Assembly: GCA_964586835.1 (NCBI GenBank)
Contig: CAZPIC010000015.1
Coordinates: 1 to 52,959 of the forward strand
Reading direction: 5' to 3'
DNA: 52,959 nucleotides
From: CAZLYF01 sp964586835
Lineage (GTDB): Bacteria; Bacillota; Clostridia; Christensenellales; Aristaeellaceae
Position 1 is the stretch's first letter, and every line of letters starts with the position of its first letter. This document shows, one piece after another, positions 34,379-43,087 of the stretch. The position numbers and the translations under genes are program-made. The notes beneath the pieces were generated by a model. The model was given only the letters and a program-made list of their open reading frames with translations, was not told the DNA's origin and searched no databases.

Positions 34379-36094
34379 TTACATCCGCTCGGGAGCCTCG
34401 ACACCGATGAGGTACAGGCCTGTCTTGAGCACCAGGCGGGTTGCATCGGTGAGCTGAAGCCGCGCGGCTTCACCTTGGGCGTCGCTTCCCAGGATACGAT
34501 GGTTATAGTAATAGCGGTTGTATGCTTTGGCGATTTCTGTGGTTGCCCGGGTGACCATGGAAGGTTCATAGCGGTCAGCTGCCTCTCTGACCGCTTCCGG
34601 GAAGCGGGACAGAAGCCTGAGAAGCGCCTGTGCTTCATCATCCATAAGTGCCTTATAGTCAGGCGGCATGCTTTTTTCCGGCGCTTTCTTCAGGACGGAG
34701 CAGCAGCGGGCATGGGTATACTGGACATAAGGCCCTGTCTCGCCGTCGAAGTTCAGCGCCCTGTCCCACCAGAAATCGATGTCCTTGATGCGGCTGTTAT
34801 ACAGATCCCAGAATACGATCGCCCCGATACCAACCTGCCGTGCGGCAGCCTGTTTGTCGGAGAGCTCCGGGCTTTTTTCGTGGATGATGGCCAGCGCTTT
34901 CTCTTGGGCGCGCATCAGGAGCTCATCCAGGTAGATCGTGTTCCCATGGCGTGTCGACAGGGTCTGGCCTTCGTAGGAAACCATGCCAAAGGCCACGTGC
35001 TCCATCTCATCCCGGGCCCACTGGTATCCCATCAGCTCCAGCACCTTAAAGACCTGTTTGAAATGCATGTCCTGCTGATAGGCTACAACGTAAAGACATT
35101 TGCTGAAGCCATAGGTTTCCTTGCGATAGAGTGCAGCCGCAATATCGCGCGTGGCATAGAGCGTTGCGCCGTCGCTTTTAAGGATCAGACAGGGAGGCAA
35201 ACCATAGGAAGCAAGGTCCACCACCTGTGCCCCGTTGCTTTCCACCAACAGGCTCTTTTCCCGGAGCTCGCTGACTACGCGGTCCATTTTGTCATTATAG
35301 AAGCTTTCGCCAGCGTAGCTGTCAAAGCTGACCCCGAGCATATCATAGACCCTGTTGACATCCCTGAGTGTCAGCTGCTTGAAGCGATCAAAAATCGCCA
35401 GCGCTTCAGCATCGCCTTCCTCGATCTTTCTAAACCACCGGCGCCCCTCATCTTCGAGTTCCGGTTTTTGAGAGGACTCCTGGTGGAAGCGGACGTAGAG
35501 AGATCCCAGCGCTTCCACCCCGTCGCGTTCAATGGACACCTCGTCGCCCCAGAGCCTGTAAGCTGCGATTAATCGGCCAAACTGTGTGCCCCAGTCGCCC
35601 AGGTGGTTGATGCCCACCGTCCTATACCCGAGGAAATCATAGATGCGCTTTAAGCTGTGGCCGATCATCGTGGAAGACAGGTGACCGATATGAAAACGCT
35701 TGGCGATATTGATGGAGGAATAGTCGATACAGATGGTTTGACCGAAACCATCACTGCCACCGCCCCAGTCTCCCGTAGCGGACAGGATTTTTGGAAGGAT
35801 GTTCCCAGCGAAGTTTTCCCGGTTGAAAGTGAAGTTCACGTAGGCGCCAACCGAGTGGGCTGTCGCAATTTCAGGAGCATGGACAGCCTTCGACAGCATC
35901 TGAGCGATCTTCGGGGGGGTGAGGTGAAAGCTTTTTGCGAGCCTGAAGCATGGAAAGGCACAGTCACCCAGTGTGGGGTCCGGGGGCACTTCGAGCAGCC
36001 CGAACAGATCAAGCTCGGTGAGATCTCCTTCCGGAAAGGTGTCGCGGATCGCACTGTCCAACAGCTCCACGATCCGCCGCTTCATATCCACCAA
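34379..36094 (-). CDS. argS: Arginyl-tRNA synthetase
   Basis: ArgS attaches arginine to tRNA-Arg. The 571-residue class I synthetase has an N-terminal tRNA-binding domain, the HIGH motif in AKRFHIGHLSSTMIGHSLKR, a KMSKS-equivalent loop in GQTLSTRHGNTIYLDEL, and a DALR anticodon-binding domain ending with LVLKTGLYLIGVEAPERM. The start is uncertain. A TTG at 36094 has AGGAGG 8 bases ahead, while ATG at 36085 is closer to the usual family start but badly spaced. It is the first gene of argS-dapF-dapL-purA, with a promoter at 36124-36152. Confidence 0.94.
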   Translation of the reverse strand: MVDMKRRIVELLDSAIRDTFPEGDLTELDLFGLLEVPPDPTLGDCAFPCFRLAKSFHLTPPKIAQMLSKAVHAPEIATAHSVGAYVNFTFNRENFAGNILPKILSATGDWGGGSDGFGQTICIDYSSINIAKRFHIGHLSSTMIGHSLKRIYDFLGYRTVGINHLGDWGTQFGRLIAAYRLWGDEVSIERDGVEALGSLYVRFHQESSQKPELEDEGRRWFRKIEEGDAEALAIFDRFKQLTLRDVNRVYDMLGVSFDSYAGESFYNDKMDRVVSELREKSLLVESNGAQVVDLASYGLPPCLILKSDGATLYATRDIAAALYRKETYGFSKCLYVVAYQQDMHFKQVFKVLELMGYQWARDEMEHVAFGMVSYEGQTLSTRHGNTIYLDELLMRAQEKALAIIHEKSPELSDKQAAARQVGIGAIVFWDLYNSRIKDIDFWWDRALNFDGETGPYVQYTHARCCSVLKKAPEKSMPPDYKALMDDEAQALLRLLSRFPEAVREAADRYEPSMVTRATTEIAKAYNRYYYNHRILGSDAQGEAARLQLTDATRLVLKTGLYLIGVEAPERM

Positions 36095-36123
36095 ACGCGC
36101 GCCCTCCTTTGAAAGCAAGACGC

Positions 36124-36152
36124 ATATTACCATACGCGGTGCTGCCCCGCAA
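36124..36152 (-). promoter_or_regulatory. Promoter for the argS-dapF-dapL-purA operon
   Basis: On the minus strand TTGCGG (36152-36147) is followed after 17 bases by TAATAT (36129-36124) with a TGG extension. The start point is about 25 bases upstream of argS. Confidence 0.55.
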
Positions 36153-36171
36153 CCGAAACCGGGACGAAGGC

Positions 36172-36200
36172 TTGCCTGTCCGCATGCGATTTGCTAGTAT
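36172..36200 (+). promoter_or_regulatory. Promoter for the zinc-ribbon membrane protein
   Basis: TTGCCT (36172-36177) and TAGTAT (36195-36200) are 17 bases apart, with a TGC extension ahead of the -10 box. It lies back to back with the argS promoter. Confidence 0.55.
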
Positions 36201-36256
36201 TTTCACAGCGTGTCACGCTTGATGGGGCGCTCATGGGCTTGGCGCGGGAGGAACGG

Positions 36257-36904
36257 ATGCTGGTCTATTACTGCCCAAAATGTCAGAGGCAAAACCCCGA
36301 AAACGTCTGTGGGGGATGTGGACGGAACCTTCCGTCCACCGCCCTTCGGAATATCTGGTCCGTCACGCGGCTGCCTTCGCTGGACGCCTTCAGGGTCGGT
36401 GCTGCGCTCAGGGCGCTGTTGTTTTCGCTGCTTGTGCTTTTGGCAGCGATGCTCCTGATGGAATACCTGTTACCGGACAACCAGGCGCTGGCGCTGCTGA
36501 CAAATGGCGAACTGCTTCCCGTGCTGATGCAGGTTTTTGTGGCGGGTACGACCCTTGTGTTTTTCGTCCTCGTGCTGCAGGGCAGGGAAACCGTCCAGTG
36601 TGTTCTTGACCCCAAGGGGGTGCTCAAGCGCACCTGGATACAGCCGACGAGGCTGTGTTGTTGGGCGCGTTTTCTCCGCTTTGACCCGGAGGCCATTCAG
36701 CTCAACACGGAGGGTGTCCCGTTCCTGCTGGCACACGAGGAGTATCTGGCCTGGCGGGACGTCTGCCGGTTAAAGTTCCGCCGACGCGCGGGACGTATCG
36801 GGCTGTATCGTCCCTACGCATTCCTTTTCATCGGGATTCCTGTTCCGCGCGAAGAGTATGACGCTGCGGTCAGGATGATTGCCGCCAAAGTGAAGAAGAG
36901 ATAG
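36257..36904 (+). CDS. Zinc-ribbon membrane protein of unknown function
   Basis: The 215-residue protein begins with a zinc ribbon: cysteines at 6, 9, 18 and 21 in two CxxC pairs. Two hydrophobic stretches follow (about residues 45-70 and 85-110), separated by a short loop. The second half is soluble, with RTWIQPTRLCCWARFLRFD and a positively charged C-terminus. I do not recognise a named family. The layout of ribbon, two helices and soluble tail is common among small uncharacterised Gram-positive membrane proteins. The ATG at 36257 has GGGAGG 5 bases ahead; earlier starts are not supported. It stands alone, with argS divergent and the PHP gene convergent. Confidence 0.65.
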   Translation: MLVYYCPKCQRQNPENVCGGCGRNLPSTALRNIWSVTRLPSLDAFRVGAALRALLFSLLVLLAAMLLMEYLLPDNQALALLTNGELLPVLMQVFVAGTTLVFFVLVLQGRETVQCVLDPKGVLKRTWIQPTRLCCWARFLRFDPEAIQLNTEGVPFLLAHEEYLAWRDVCRLKFRRRAGRIGLYRPYAFLFIGIPVPREEYDAAVRMIAAKVKKR

Positions 36905-36922
36905 CGTTTTCAGCGCTTGGTG

Positions 36923-37804
36923 CTAGAGCGTGGGGAAGGGATTGGACCAGGCTTTGTGGCCTTCACGGTCGATGAGGACCACGCGGATAAAACGTTCACC
37001 GCTGTTTGGGGAGACCCTGTACTGCGCTGCGGTCATCTCCTCTCCTTCGATACAGCGATGCCTTGAATAGACAAGGTTCGAGAGGAATAGGACACGACTG
37101 ACAGGGCTGCATTGGACAGTCACCCTGTGCCCATCAAAGGAGATCCTGCTGAAAAGAGGGCCTTGAGAGGCGAAGTAATCTCCCTTTTCAAGGGAGCGCA
37201 CAACGCTGTCTCTGTCAAGCGCGTCAGCGTTCAGATAGATGAAAGACTTTGTTTCCTCTCCTTCGTAAAAGTGGCTGTCGTCGACTGCGAGGGTGTTAAG
37301 TAGAAGCCCGTTGGCGGCAGCAACGTCAAGCAGCTGGGTTGCGTCCGCCCTGTCGCCGTTCCAGGGCGCAGCGGACACCGTGTTGTACACTTCGGCCCCC
37401 GAAAGGCCCCTGAAGGACATCATAGTGGCCAGCGTGTTGAGGGACCATGCGGGATGTGCCAGGTAGGCGAGGCCCCCCGCACCTCGGATGCCCTCTATCA
37501 GATCCTGCGCGCTCGCTGACGTATCCACGCGCCTGAGAATGCTGTCGTCTACGGCGATCCCTGTGATATGGACCGCCTCTGTCGGAAGAAAACAGTCAAG
37601 TTCAATGCCCGGAAGGAGAAGCATTTGATGATGCCAGCCGTCATCAACGGACCTTTTCCAGTGATCCGTCACCGCTATAAAGTCGTAGCCTGCGGCCTCA
37701 TAGATGTCCGCAGCCTCCTTCGGAGTCTTCAAGCCATCGCTGAAGGTTGTATGCAGGTGGAGATTGCCCTTAAAAAGCCGCTTGCCTGCAAGAAAAAGTG
37801 GCAT
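36923..37804 (-). CDS. PHP domain phosphoesterase
   Basis: The 293-residue protein has the PHP metal-site pattern: HLHTTFSDGLKTPKE near residues 16-30, FIAVTDHWKRS, LLPGIELDC, the histidine in LAYLAHPAWS, and the late aspartate/histidine pair in AVDDSHFYEG. PHP proteins are metal-dependent phosphoesterases, acting on small phosphate esters or nucleotides. The short C-terminal part resembles the domain seen in secreted or intracellular PHP enzymes of unknown substrate. AAAGGAAGG lies ahead of the ATG at 37804, so the longer frame to 37855 is rejected. No signal peptide is present. Confidence 0.82.
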   Translation of the reverse strand: MPLFLAGKRLFKGNLHLHTTFSDGLKTPKEAADIYEAAGYDFIAVTDHWKRSVDDGWHHQMLLLPGIELDCFLPTEAVHITGIAVDDSILRRVDTSASAQDLIEGIRGAGGLAYLAHPAWSLNTLATMMSFRGLSGAEVYNTVSAAPWNGDRADATQLLDVAAANGLLLNTLAVDDSHFYEGEETKSFIYLNADALDRDSVVRSLEKGDYFASQGPLFSRISFDGHRVTVQCSPVSRVLFLSNLVYSRHRCIEGEEMTAAQYRVSPNSGERFIRVVLIDREGHKAWSNPFPTL

Positions 37805-37855
37805 AGACCTTCCTTTCATTCCCTGCGCCCGGGGCGCACCTGTCGCATCATTCAA

Positions 37856-38288
37856 AGAGGATCGTGCTTAAAGGCTGGTTCGGTTTTGTCGGGGCGTAGT
37901 TGCTATAGGCCCCTACAGGATTCCTCCGCCTCTCCCTCCCATGACTGCCTTTTCCCAGGTGTAAAGGGCCTTGGACAGGTGAAGGCGCTGCCTTTGCGTC
38001 AACGGCCTGTATGGGGCCGCCAAGGCAAACGTGCCTCCAACAGCCCCTGCTGAGAAGGAAAGCGTCTGCCTCCTCAAGGCTCGCAGCGTAGCGAAAGAGA
38101 AGGCCATTGCACTGCCAGGGTTGAACCCTTGTCGAGGCTGCCTGGCCATCGCTTTGTTCCACCTCCCCGGCTTAAAAGAGCCCATCCCAGACGCTTTGAG
38201 GGCTATCCATGCAACTATAGCGGCACAGATTCCTGATGGCAAACCCCTGGATACGGAGCTGTTTGTGGACTTGACTGCCTCCTTCAGC
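37856..38288. other. 430-base stretch without a recognisable gene
   Basis: This interval lies between the PHP gene and the transporter promoter. A plus-strand frame at 38031-38306 (91 codons) and overlapping minus-strand frames exist but have no family signature or ribosome-binding site. A short palindrome AGGGTTGAACCCT lies at 38117-38129. I see no RNA gene or mobile element. Confidence 0.4.
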
Positions 38289-38316
38289 TTGACGCAAGGC
38301 GCATAGATGCTAATAT
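38289..38316 (+). promoter_or_regulatory. Promoter for the peptide ABC transporter operon
   Basis: TTGACG (38289-38294) is followed after 16 bases by TAATAT (38311-38316) with a TGC extension. The predicted leader to the first gene is about 107 bases. Confidence 0.6.
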
Positions 38317-38430
38317 GGAGAAGGCAGGGAGCGGCTGTGCTGTCTTCTGTGCCAACGATGGGTTCATCCGTATTTATCGAGACAGGTGCGCCTGCAGCGT
38401 GCTGTGACTTTTGAGAAAAGAGGTCGTATC

Positions 38431-40038
38431 ATGATCACGAACCGTTCAGAGTTTCAAAAGGCAGCTGTCCTTGTGCTGGCTGCAATGTTGTTTTTCTTTC
38501 TGCTTCTCCCGTCCGCTGCAGCGGAGCGGGAGGCTGTTGTGAATATCGGCGTGACGGATTCCTTAGGTACGCTCAATCCATTGCTTCAAGACGGTGGCGA
38601 GTTGAACAAATACGCCACGGGCCTTCAGTTTTTGCCCCTGGTGGAACTCAATGGTGATCTTGAGTTTGAAGGGCAGCTGGCCGAGTCGGTGACAACGGAA
38701 GACAACCTGACTTTCATCGTCAGGCTGTATGAGGAAGCGAGCTGGTCAGACGGCGTGCCCATCACCTCAGATGACGTGATCTTTACGGTGATGTGCCTCA
38801 CCAGCCGGGCGGTGGGCAACATCACCATGAGCGGATACGCTGCGATCCTGGGCTTTGATGAGGATGGTTTTACACCAGACGGTGCGAAAGCTGTGGAAGG
38901 CGTTCGGAAAATCGATGACAAGACCCTGAGCTTCACCTTCAAGCGAGAAACTGCTTTGGTGACCTTTCAAAACTCGTATGCCCGCTACCTTTTGACGCTA
39001 CCGCAACACATCCTCGGAGACAGGGAACCCGGAACGCTCAAGACGGATCCCTGGTTCAACAGGCCCGACGTGGTAAGCGGCCCCTACATCGTGACAGATT
39101 TTGACAGCAACCACTACATCTCATACCAGGCGAATATGGCTTATTGGAGGGGGGCTCCCAGGATCAATAGGCTGAACATCCGCATCGTCGATGGCGCTCA
39201 GATCTATGCCGGCCTCAAATCAGGGGAGATCGACTTTGTGCAGCAGACGATGGGTGTCATCCCGCCTGAGGACTATGACAGTATCGCTGCCCTGCCCCAC
39301 GTGTCCACAGTTTTGGAAGAGCCACTCACCAATCAGATTGCCTTCATCAACACACGTACCGTCAGTGACCCGAGGGTCAGACAAGCGATCCTCACGGCCA
39401 TCGACCGCCGATTGTTGGTTGACGACCTGCTGATGGGCAGGGGTGAGGTCGCAGACGGGTTTTTCAGCTCCTACAGCCCCTTTTATAATGAGGAGGCTTC
39501 TGTCACTGCCTACGATCCCGCCAAGTCGAGGCAGCTGCTTGAAGAAGCGGAATGGGATCGTTCCAAAAAGCTTTCCCTCATCGTCAATTCGGGGGACAGC
39601 ACCTTCGTGCTGGCTGCCAGTGTCATTGCAGCGCAGCTGATGGAGGTGGGGATCTCGACGGAGATACGCACCGTGGACTTCGCTTCGATCTGGCCTCTGG
39701 TGCAGGCGGGCGACTTTGACCTTTATGTGGTGCAGTACACGATCCCGCCTGCGGATCCCTATATCGATATCGAATGGATGATCAGCGGCGAAGAGAACTA
39801 TCAGGGATACAGAAACGACGTCGTGGATAGCCTTCTTCCCGCGACGCAGCGATCACTTGATCCAGACGAAATCAAAAAGGCATATCAGCAGATCAATGCG
39901 ATTGTGCAAGAAGAGGTTCCGCTGTTTTCCGTATATTTCCTCAGAGCCCTGGGTGTGGCGAACACCAGGCTGCTCAACGCGACTCCCAGGGTATACGGTT
40001 CCTTCAACCATATCGAGCTGTGGGACGTTGCTGACTGA
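38431..40038 (+). CDS. Oligopeptide-type ABC transporter substrate-binding protein (SBP family 5)
   Basis: The 535-residue protein has an N-terminal hydrophobic signal (residues about 11-33, ending LLPSAAAERE), followed by a family 5 solute-binding fold. Key segments are VNIGVTDSLGTLNPLL, SWSDGVPITSDDVIFTV, FKRETALVTFQNS, IAFINTRTVSDPRVRQAILTAIDR, and ADPYIDIEWM. It would capture peptides or a similar ligand outside the cell and pass it to the permeases encoded downstream. There is no cysteine at the signal cleavage region, so it is not a standard lipoprotein. The ATG at 38431 has AAAGAGG ahead; the longer frame to 38386 is rejected. Confidence 0.9.
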   Translation: MITNRSEFQKAAVLVLAAMLFFFLLLPSAAAEREAVVNIGVTDSLGTLNPLLQDGGELNKYATGLQFLPLVELNGDLEFEGQLAESVTTEDNLTFIVRLYEEASWSDGVPITSDDVIFTVMCLTSRAVGNITMSGYAAILGFDEDGFTPDGAKAVEGVRKIDDKTLSFTFKRETALVTFQNSYARYLLTLPQHILGDREPGTLKTDPWFNRPDVVSGPYIVTDFDSNHYISYQANMAYWRGAPRINRLNIRIVDGAQIYAGLKSGEIDFVQQTMGVIPPEDYDSIAALPHVSTVLEEPLTNQIAFINTRTVSDPRVRQAILTAIDRRLLVDDLLMGRGEVADGFFSSYSPFYNEEASVTAYDPAKSRQLLEEAEWDRSKKLSLIVNSGDSTFVLAASVIAAQLMEVGISTEIRTVDFASIWPLVQAGDFDLYVVQYTIPPADPYIDIEWMISGEENYQGYRNDVVDSLLPATQRSLDPDEIKKAYQQINAIVQEEVPLFSVYFLRALGVANTRLLNATPRVYGSFNHIELWDVAD

Positions 40039-40095
40039 GTGTGCCGCGCACACAGCGGCGCCGTACACCCAGGGAGGGGGCCCGTGCGCTGAGCG

Positions 40096-41088
40096 ATGGG
40101 GCAGGTCATGGGCCATCTGCTTGAGGTAATAGGGCTTACAACAAGTTTTTCAGACGACTCTGGCAGCGTAGAGGTCGTCTCCGACGTCAGCTTTTCTGTG
40201 GACGAGGAAGAGATCCTCTGCGTTGTGGGAGAGTCGGGCTGTGGGAAAAGCGTCACCCTGTTGTCCATGATGGGCTTGCTGAAAGGCACGGGTGGCACGG
40301 TACGCGGAAAGGCTCTCTTTGAGGGTCAGGACCTTCTTGCGATGAGCGAGAAGGACTTAGACAGCGTGCGCGGATATCGGCTGACCATGGTTTTCCAAGA
40401 CGCGCTCACCTCTTTGAATCCGGTCTTGAGCATTGGCAATCAGATGACGGAGGGGATCCGCATCCATCTGAAGCTGCCCGCTCCAGCTGCTCGGGAACGC
40501 GCGATAAGCATGCTTGAGAGGACGGGGCTTCCGGATGCTGCGTCGGTGATGCGCAAGTATCCTCATACCCTGTCAGGGGGAATGCGCCAGCGTGTCATGA
40601 TCGCGATGGCCATTGCCTGTGGTGCCAGGCTTCTGGTCGCGGATGAACCAACGACCGCACTGGATGTGACCATCCAAGCCCAGATCATGCGCCTACTCAA
40701 GGACTTGAGGGAAGAGATGGGGATGTCTGTCATCCTCGTCACGCATGACCTGGGGCTGGTAGCAGAAATGGCGGACAGGGTGCTGGTGATGTACGCGGGG
40801 CAGGTCGTGGAGGAGGCGGAGGTGCACACGCTCTTCAAAAGCCCGAGACATCCCTATACCCGGGCACTGATGAAATCCATCCCGGATCTGCGTAACGCCG
40901 GCAGGAAACGCCTCCTGTCTATTGGCGGCAGGGTGCCTGAACGTTATGAGGACATAGTAGGCTGCCGTTTCTACAGCCGCTGTGGCATATCGGTGCCGGA
41001 GTGCGCAGTGAACCCGCAGGTATTGACGCCGGTGGGCCAGGGGCACACTGTGCGATGCCAGGTGGAGGCTGGACGCCATGACCCATGA
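40096..41088 (+). CDS. oppD: Oligopeptide ABC transporter ATP-binding protein (OppD/DppD)
   Basis: The 330-residue ATPase has the Walker A loop GESGCGKSVTL, a Q-loop in MVFQDALTSLNP, the ABC signature LSGGMRQRVMIAMAIA, Walker B in LLVADEPTTALD, and the switch histidine in LVTHDLGLVAEMADRV. The C-terminal oligopeptide-transporter extension has PRHPYTRALMKSIPD and the iron-sulfur-type cysteine pattern GCRFYSRCGISVPEC. It energises uptake with OppF. The start is either ATG at 40096 or ATG at 40108; the ribosome-binding site is poor for both. It overlaps oppF by 11 bases. The ligand is not certain, so the gene name reflects family only. Confidence 0.9.
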   Translation: MGQVMGHLLEVIGLTTSFSDDSGSVEVVSDVSFSVDEEEILCVVGESGCGKSVTLLSMMGLLKGTGGTVRGKALFEGQDLLAMSEKDLDSVRGYRLTMVFQDALTSLNPVLSIGNQMTEGIRIHLKLPAPAARERAISMLERTGLPDAASVMRKYPHTLSGGMRQRVMIAMAIACGARLLVADEPTTALDVTIQAQIMRLLKDLREEMGMSVILVTHDLGLVAEMADRVLVMYAGQVVEEAEVHTLFKSPRHPYTRALMKSIPDLRNAGRKRLLSIGGRVPERYEDIVGCRFYSRCGISVPECAVNPQVLTPVGQGHTVRCQVEAGRHDP

Positions 41089-42133
41089 CGCGACACCTCC
41101 TGCACAGGCAAAGGCCCCTGTACCCCTGCTTGAGGCAAGGGGAATCAGAAAGCATTATCCCATACGCACAGGGGCTCTCTTTGGTAGAACAGGTGCCCTC
41201 AGGGCGGTAGACGGGGTGGACCTTACCATCGCGAAGGGAGAAACGCTCGGCCTGGTGGGCGAATCCGGGTGTGGGAAGTCGACGGTTGGCCGACAGGTGG
41301 TCGCGCTTGAGAAGCCTACGGCGGGCGAAGTGCTTGTTGATGGCAGCAACATCGAGGAACTCCTGAAAAAGGAAGGAAGGGCAGCCCGCGCCAGACTTCA
41401 GATGATCTTCCAGGACTCCTTTTCGTCGCTCAATCCAAAGAGACAGGTCAGGGACATCCTGGCTGTTCCCATGCTCTATCACGGCATCACAAGCCGCACG
41501 GGTGTGTCCAGGGAGGTCAACCGCCTGCTGGACATGGTAGGTCTGTCCAGAGACAGTGCGGCGCGCTACCCTCATGAGTTTTCCGGAGGGCAGAGACAGC
41601 GGATCGGGATCGCCCGGGCGCTTTCCCTGAGGCCCAGCCTTATTGTTTGTGACGAGCCAGTGTCTGCCCTGGACGTATCCGTCCAAGCCCAGATTCTGAA
41701 TCTGTTCAGAGACCTGCAAAAGGAACTATCGCTCAGCTATCTCTTCATAGGTCACGGGCTTGCTGCGGTCAGCTATGTCAGCGATCGGGTCGCTGTCATG
41801 TATCTAGGCCAGATCGTAGAGACGGCAGAATCCGAAGAGCTTTTTCGTGTGCCCGCACATCCTTATGCCCAGGCGCTGTGCGATGCGGCCCCCGTGCCTG
41901 ACCCCGCGGTACGTGCCCGCAGGAGGATGTTGCTTTATGGCGAGGTCCCCTCGTCGACGGACCCGCCCAGCGGCTGCAGATTTCATCCTCGCTGCCCCTT
42001 TGTTCAGGATATCTGCAGCATACAGGAACCGGCTCTCCTGCCTGTTCCCGGTGTGGATAAGGCTCATCGGGCAGCCTGTCATTTCGCGGGGCGCCTTGTG
42101 CGCACGCGCCCTGAGAGGGAGGCTTCGCATTGA
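41078..42133 (+). CDS. oppF: Oligopeptide ABC transporter ATP-binding protein (OppF/DppF)
   Basis: This 351-residue ATPase is the partner of OppD. It has GLVGESGCGKSTVGRQV (Walker A), MIFQDSFSSLNPKRQV (Q-loop), FSGGQRQRIGIARALSLRP (signature), and LIVCDEPVSALDVSVQA (Walker B). A feature is LFIGHGLAAVSYVSDRV, where the usual switch segment reads ITHDL: the histidine is kept but the following aspartate is glycine. The C-terminal oligopeptide extension with GCRFHPRCPFVQDIC is present. Its stop overlaps the TTG start of the permease gene (TTGA). Confidence 0.9.
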   Translation: MTHDATPPAQAKAPVPLLEARGIRKHYPIRTGALFGRTGALRAVDGVDLTIAKGETLGLVGESGCGKSTVGRQVVALEKPTAGEVLVDGSNIEELLKKEGRAARARLQMIFQDSFSSLNPKRQVRDILAVPMLYHGITSRTGVSREVNRLLDMVGLSRDSAARYPHEFSGGQRQRIGIARALSLRPSLIVCDEPVSALDVSVQAQILNLFRDLQKELSLSYLFIGHGLAAVSYVSDRVAVMYLGQIVETAESEELFRVPAHPYAQALCDAAPVPDPAVRARRRMLLYGEVPSSTDPPSGCRFHPRCPFVQDICSIQEPALLPVPGVDKAHRAACHFAGRLVRTRPEREASH

Positions 42134-43077
42134 TACGGTATCTGGTTAAGCGCATTCTGATTGCCATTCCGGTCCTGATTGGCATTACGCTGATTGATTA
42201 CTTCATCATGAGCCGGGCGGGAAATCCTCTGCAGATGCTGCAGGGGCCGCGCATCTCCCAGGCTGCGGTCGAGGCCCGGGCGATTGAGCTTGGGCTTGAC
42301 CAGCCTTTTCATATACAGTACTGGACTTGGCTTACACAGATTGTCCGTGGAAACCTGGGGTACTCTACAAAGACCTTTCTGCCGGTAGCCGATATGATTT
42401 CACGACACGTCGGCCCCACGCTGCTTCTGATGGGGACATCCCAGGTGCTGGCCATGGCCCTTTCCCTCCCTATTGGCATATACAGCGCGACACGCCAGTA
42501 TTCCAGGGGCGATTTTGCGATCGTCACACTGTCTTTTCTTGGGACGAGCATTCCAGGATTCTTCCTGGCCCTTGTCTGTGTCTATGTGTTCACCGTGCTG
42601 CTAGGTTGGCTTCCTTCAGGCGGCATGACCACCCTTGGCACGGGGGGAGGGCTTTTAGATGTGGCTGCACACATGATCATGCCCGTGACGGTCTTATCAG
42701 CCTCCCTGGTGGGAAGCAATATCCGCTATATCCGCTCGAGCTTTCTTGAGATCCTTCAGCAGGACTACTTGAGGACGGCGCGCGCCAAGGGGATCGGGCG
42801 CTTTCGGGTGATCAACAAGCATGCGCTGCGCAACGCATTGCTGCCCGTGGTGACGGTCATGGGGCTGCAGATTCCGTCGCTTTTTGGTGGTGCGGTGGTT
42901 GTAGAGCAGGTGTTCTCCTGGCCTGGGCTGGGGCTGATGACTATGAGCGCCATCATGGGCAGGGATTACCCGGTCATCATGGGGGTCTGTCTCTTTTCTG
43001 CGATCATTGTAATTGCCGGAAACCTGCTGACGGATATCGTCTACGCCTTGGTGGACCCCACCATTCAGCAGCGCTGA
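42130..43077 (+). CDS. oppB: Oligopeptide ABC transporter permease (OppB/DppB)
   Basis: The 315-residue permease has six helices. It starts with RYLVKRILIAIPVLIGITLID, the usual N-terminus of this family, and carries the ATPase-docking loop LRTARAKGIGRFRVINKHALRNALLP. The helix pattern and length fit OppB/DppB. The start is a TTG at 42130, with GGGAGG 7 bases ahead, overlapping the oppF stop. With the following permease it forms the membrane channel of the importer. Confidence 0.92.
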   Translation: MIRYLVKRILIAIPVLIGITLIDYFIMSRAGNPLQMLQGPRISQAAVEARAIELGLDQPFHIQYWTWLTQIVRGNLGYSTKTFLPVADMISRHVGPTLLLMGTSQVLAMALSLPIGIYSATRQYSRGDFAIVTLSFLGTSIPGFFLALVCVYVFTVLLGWLPSGGMTTLGTGGGLLDVAAHMIMPVTVLSASLVGSNIRYIRSSFLEILQQDYLRTARAKGIGRFRVINKHALRNALLPVVTVMGLQIPSLFGGAVVVEQVFSWPGLGLMTMSAIMGRDYPVIMGVCLFSAIIVIAGNLLTDIVYALVDPTIQQR

Positions 43078-43087
43078 GGAGGAGACC

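Noticed and set aside
34322..35572. 416-codon plus-strand ORF across argS
   Set aside because: It is a shadow of argS, has no domain signature, and its start lies inside dapF.
38031..38306. 91-codon plus-strand ORF before the peptide transporter
   Set aside because: It has no ribosome-binding site, no family signature and runs into the promoter region, while overlapping frames on the minus strand are equally open.
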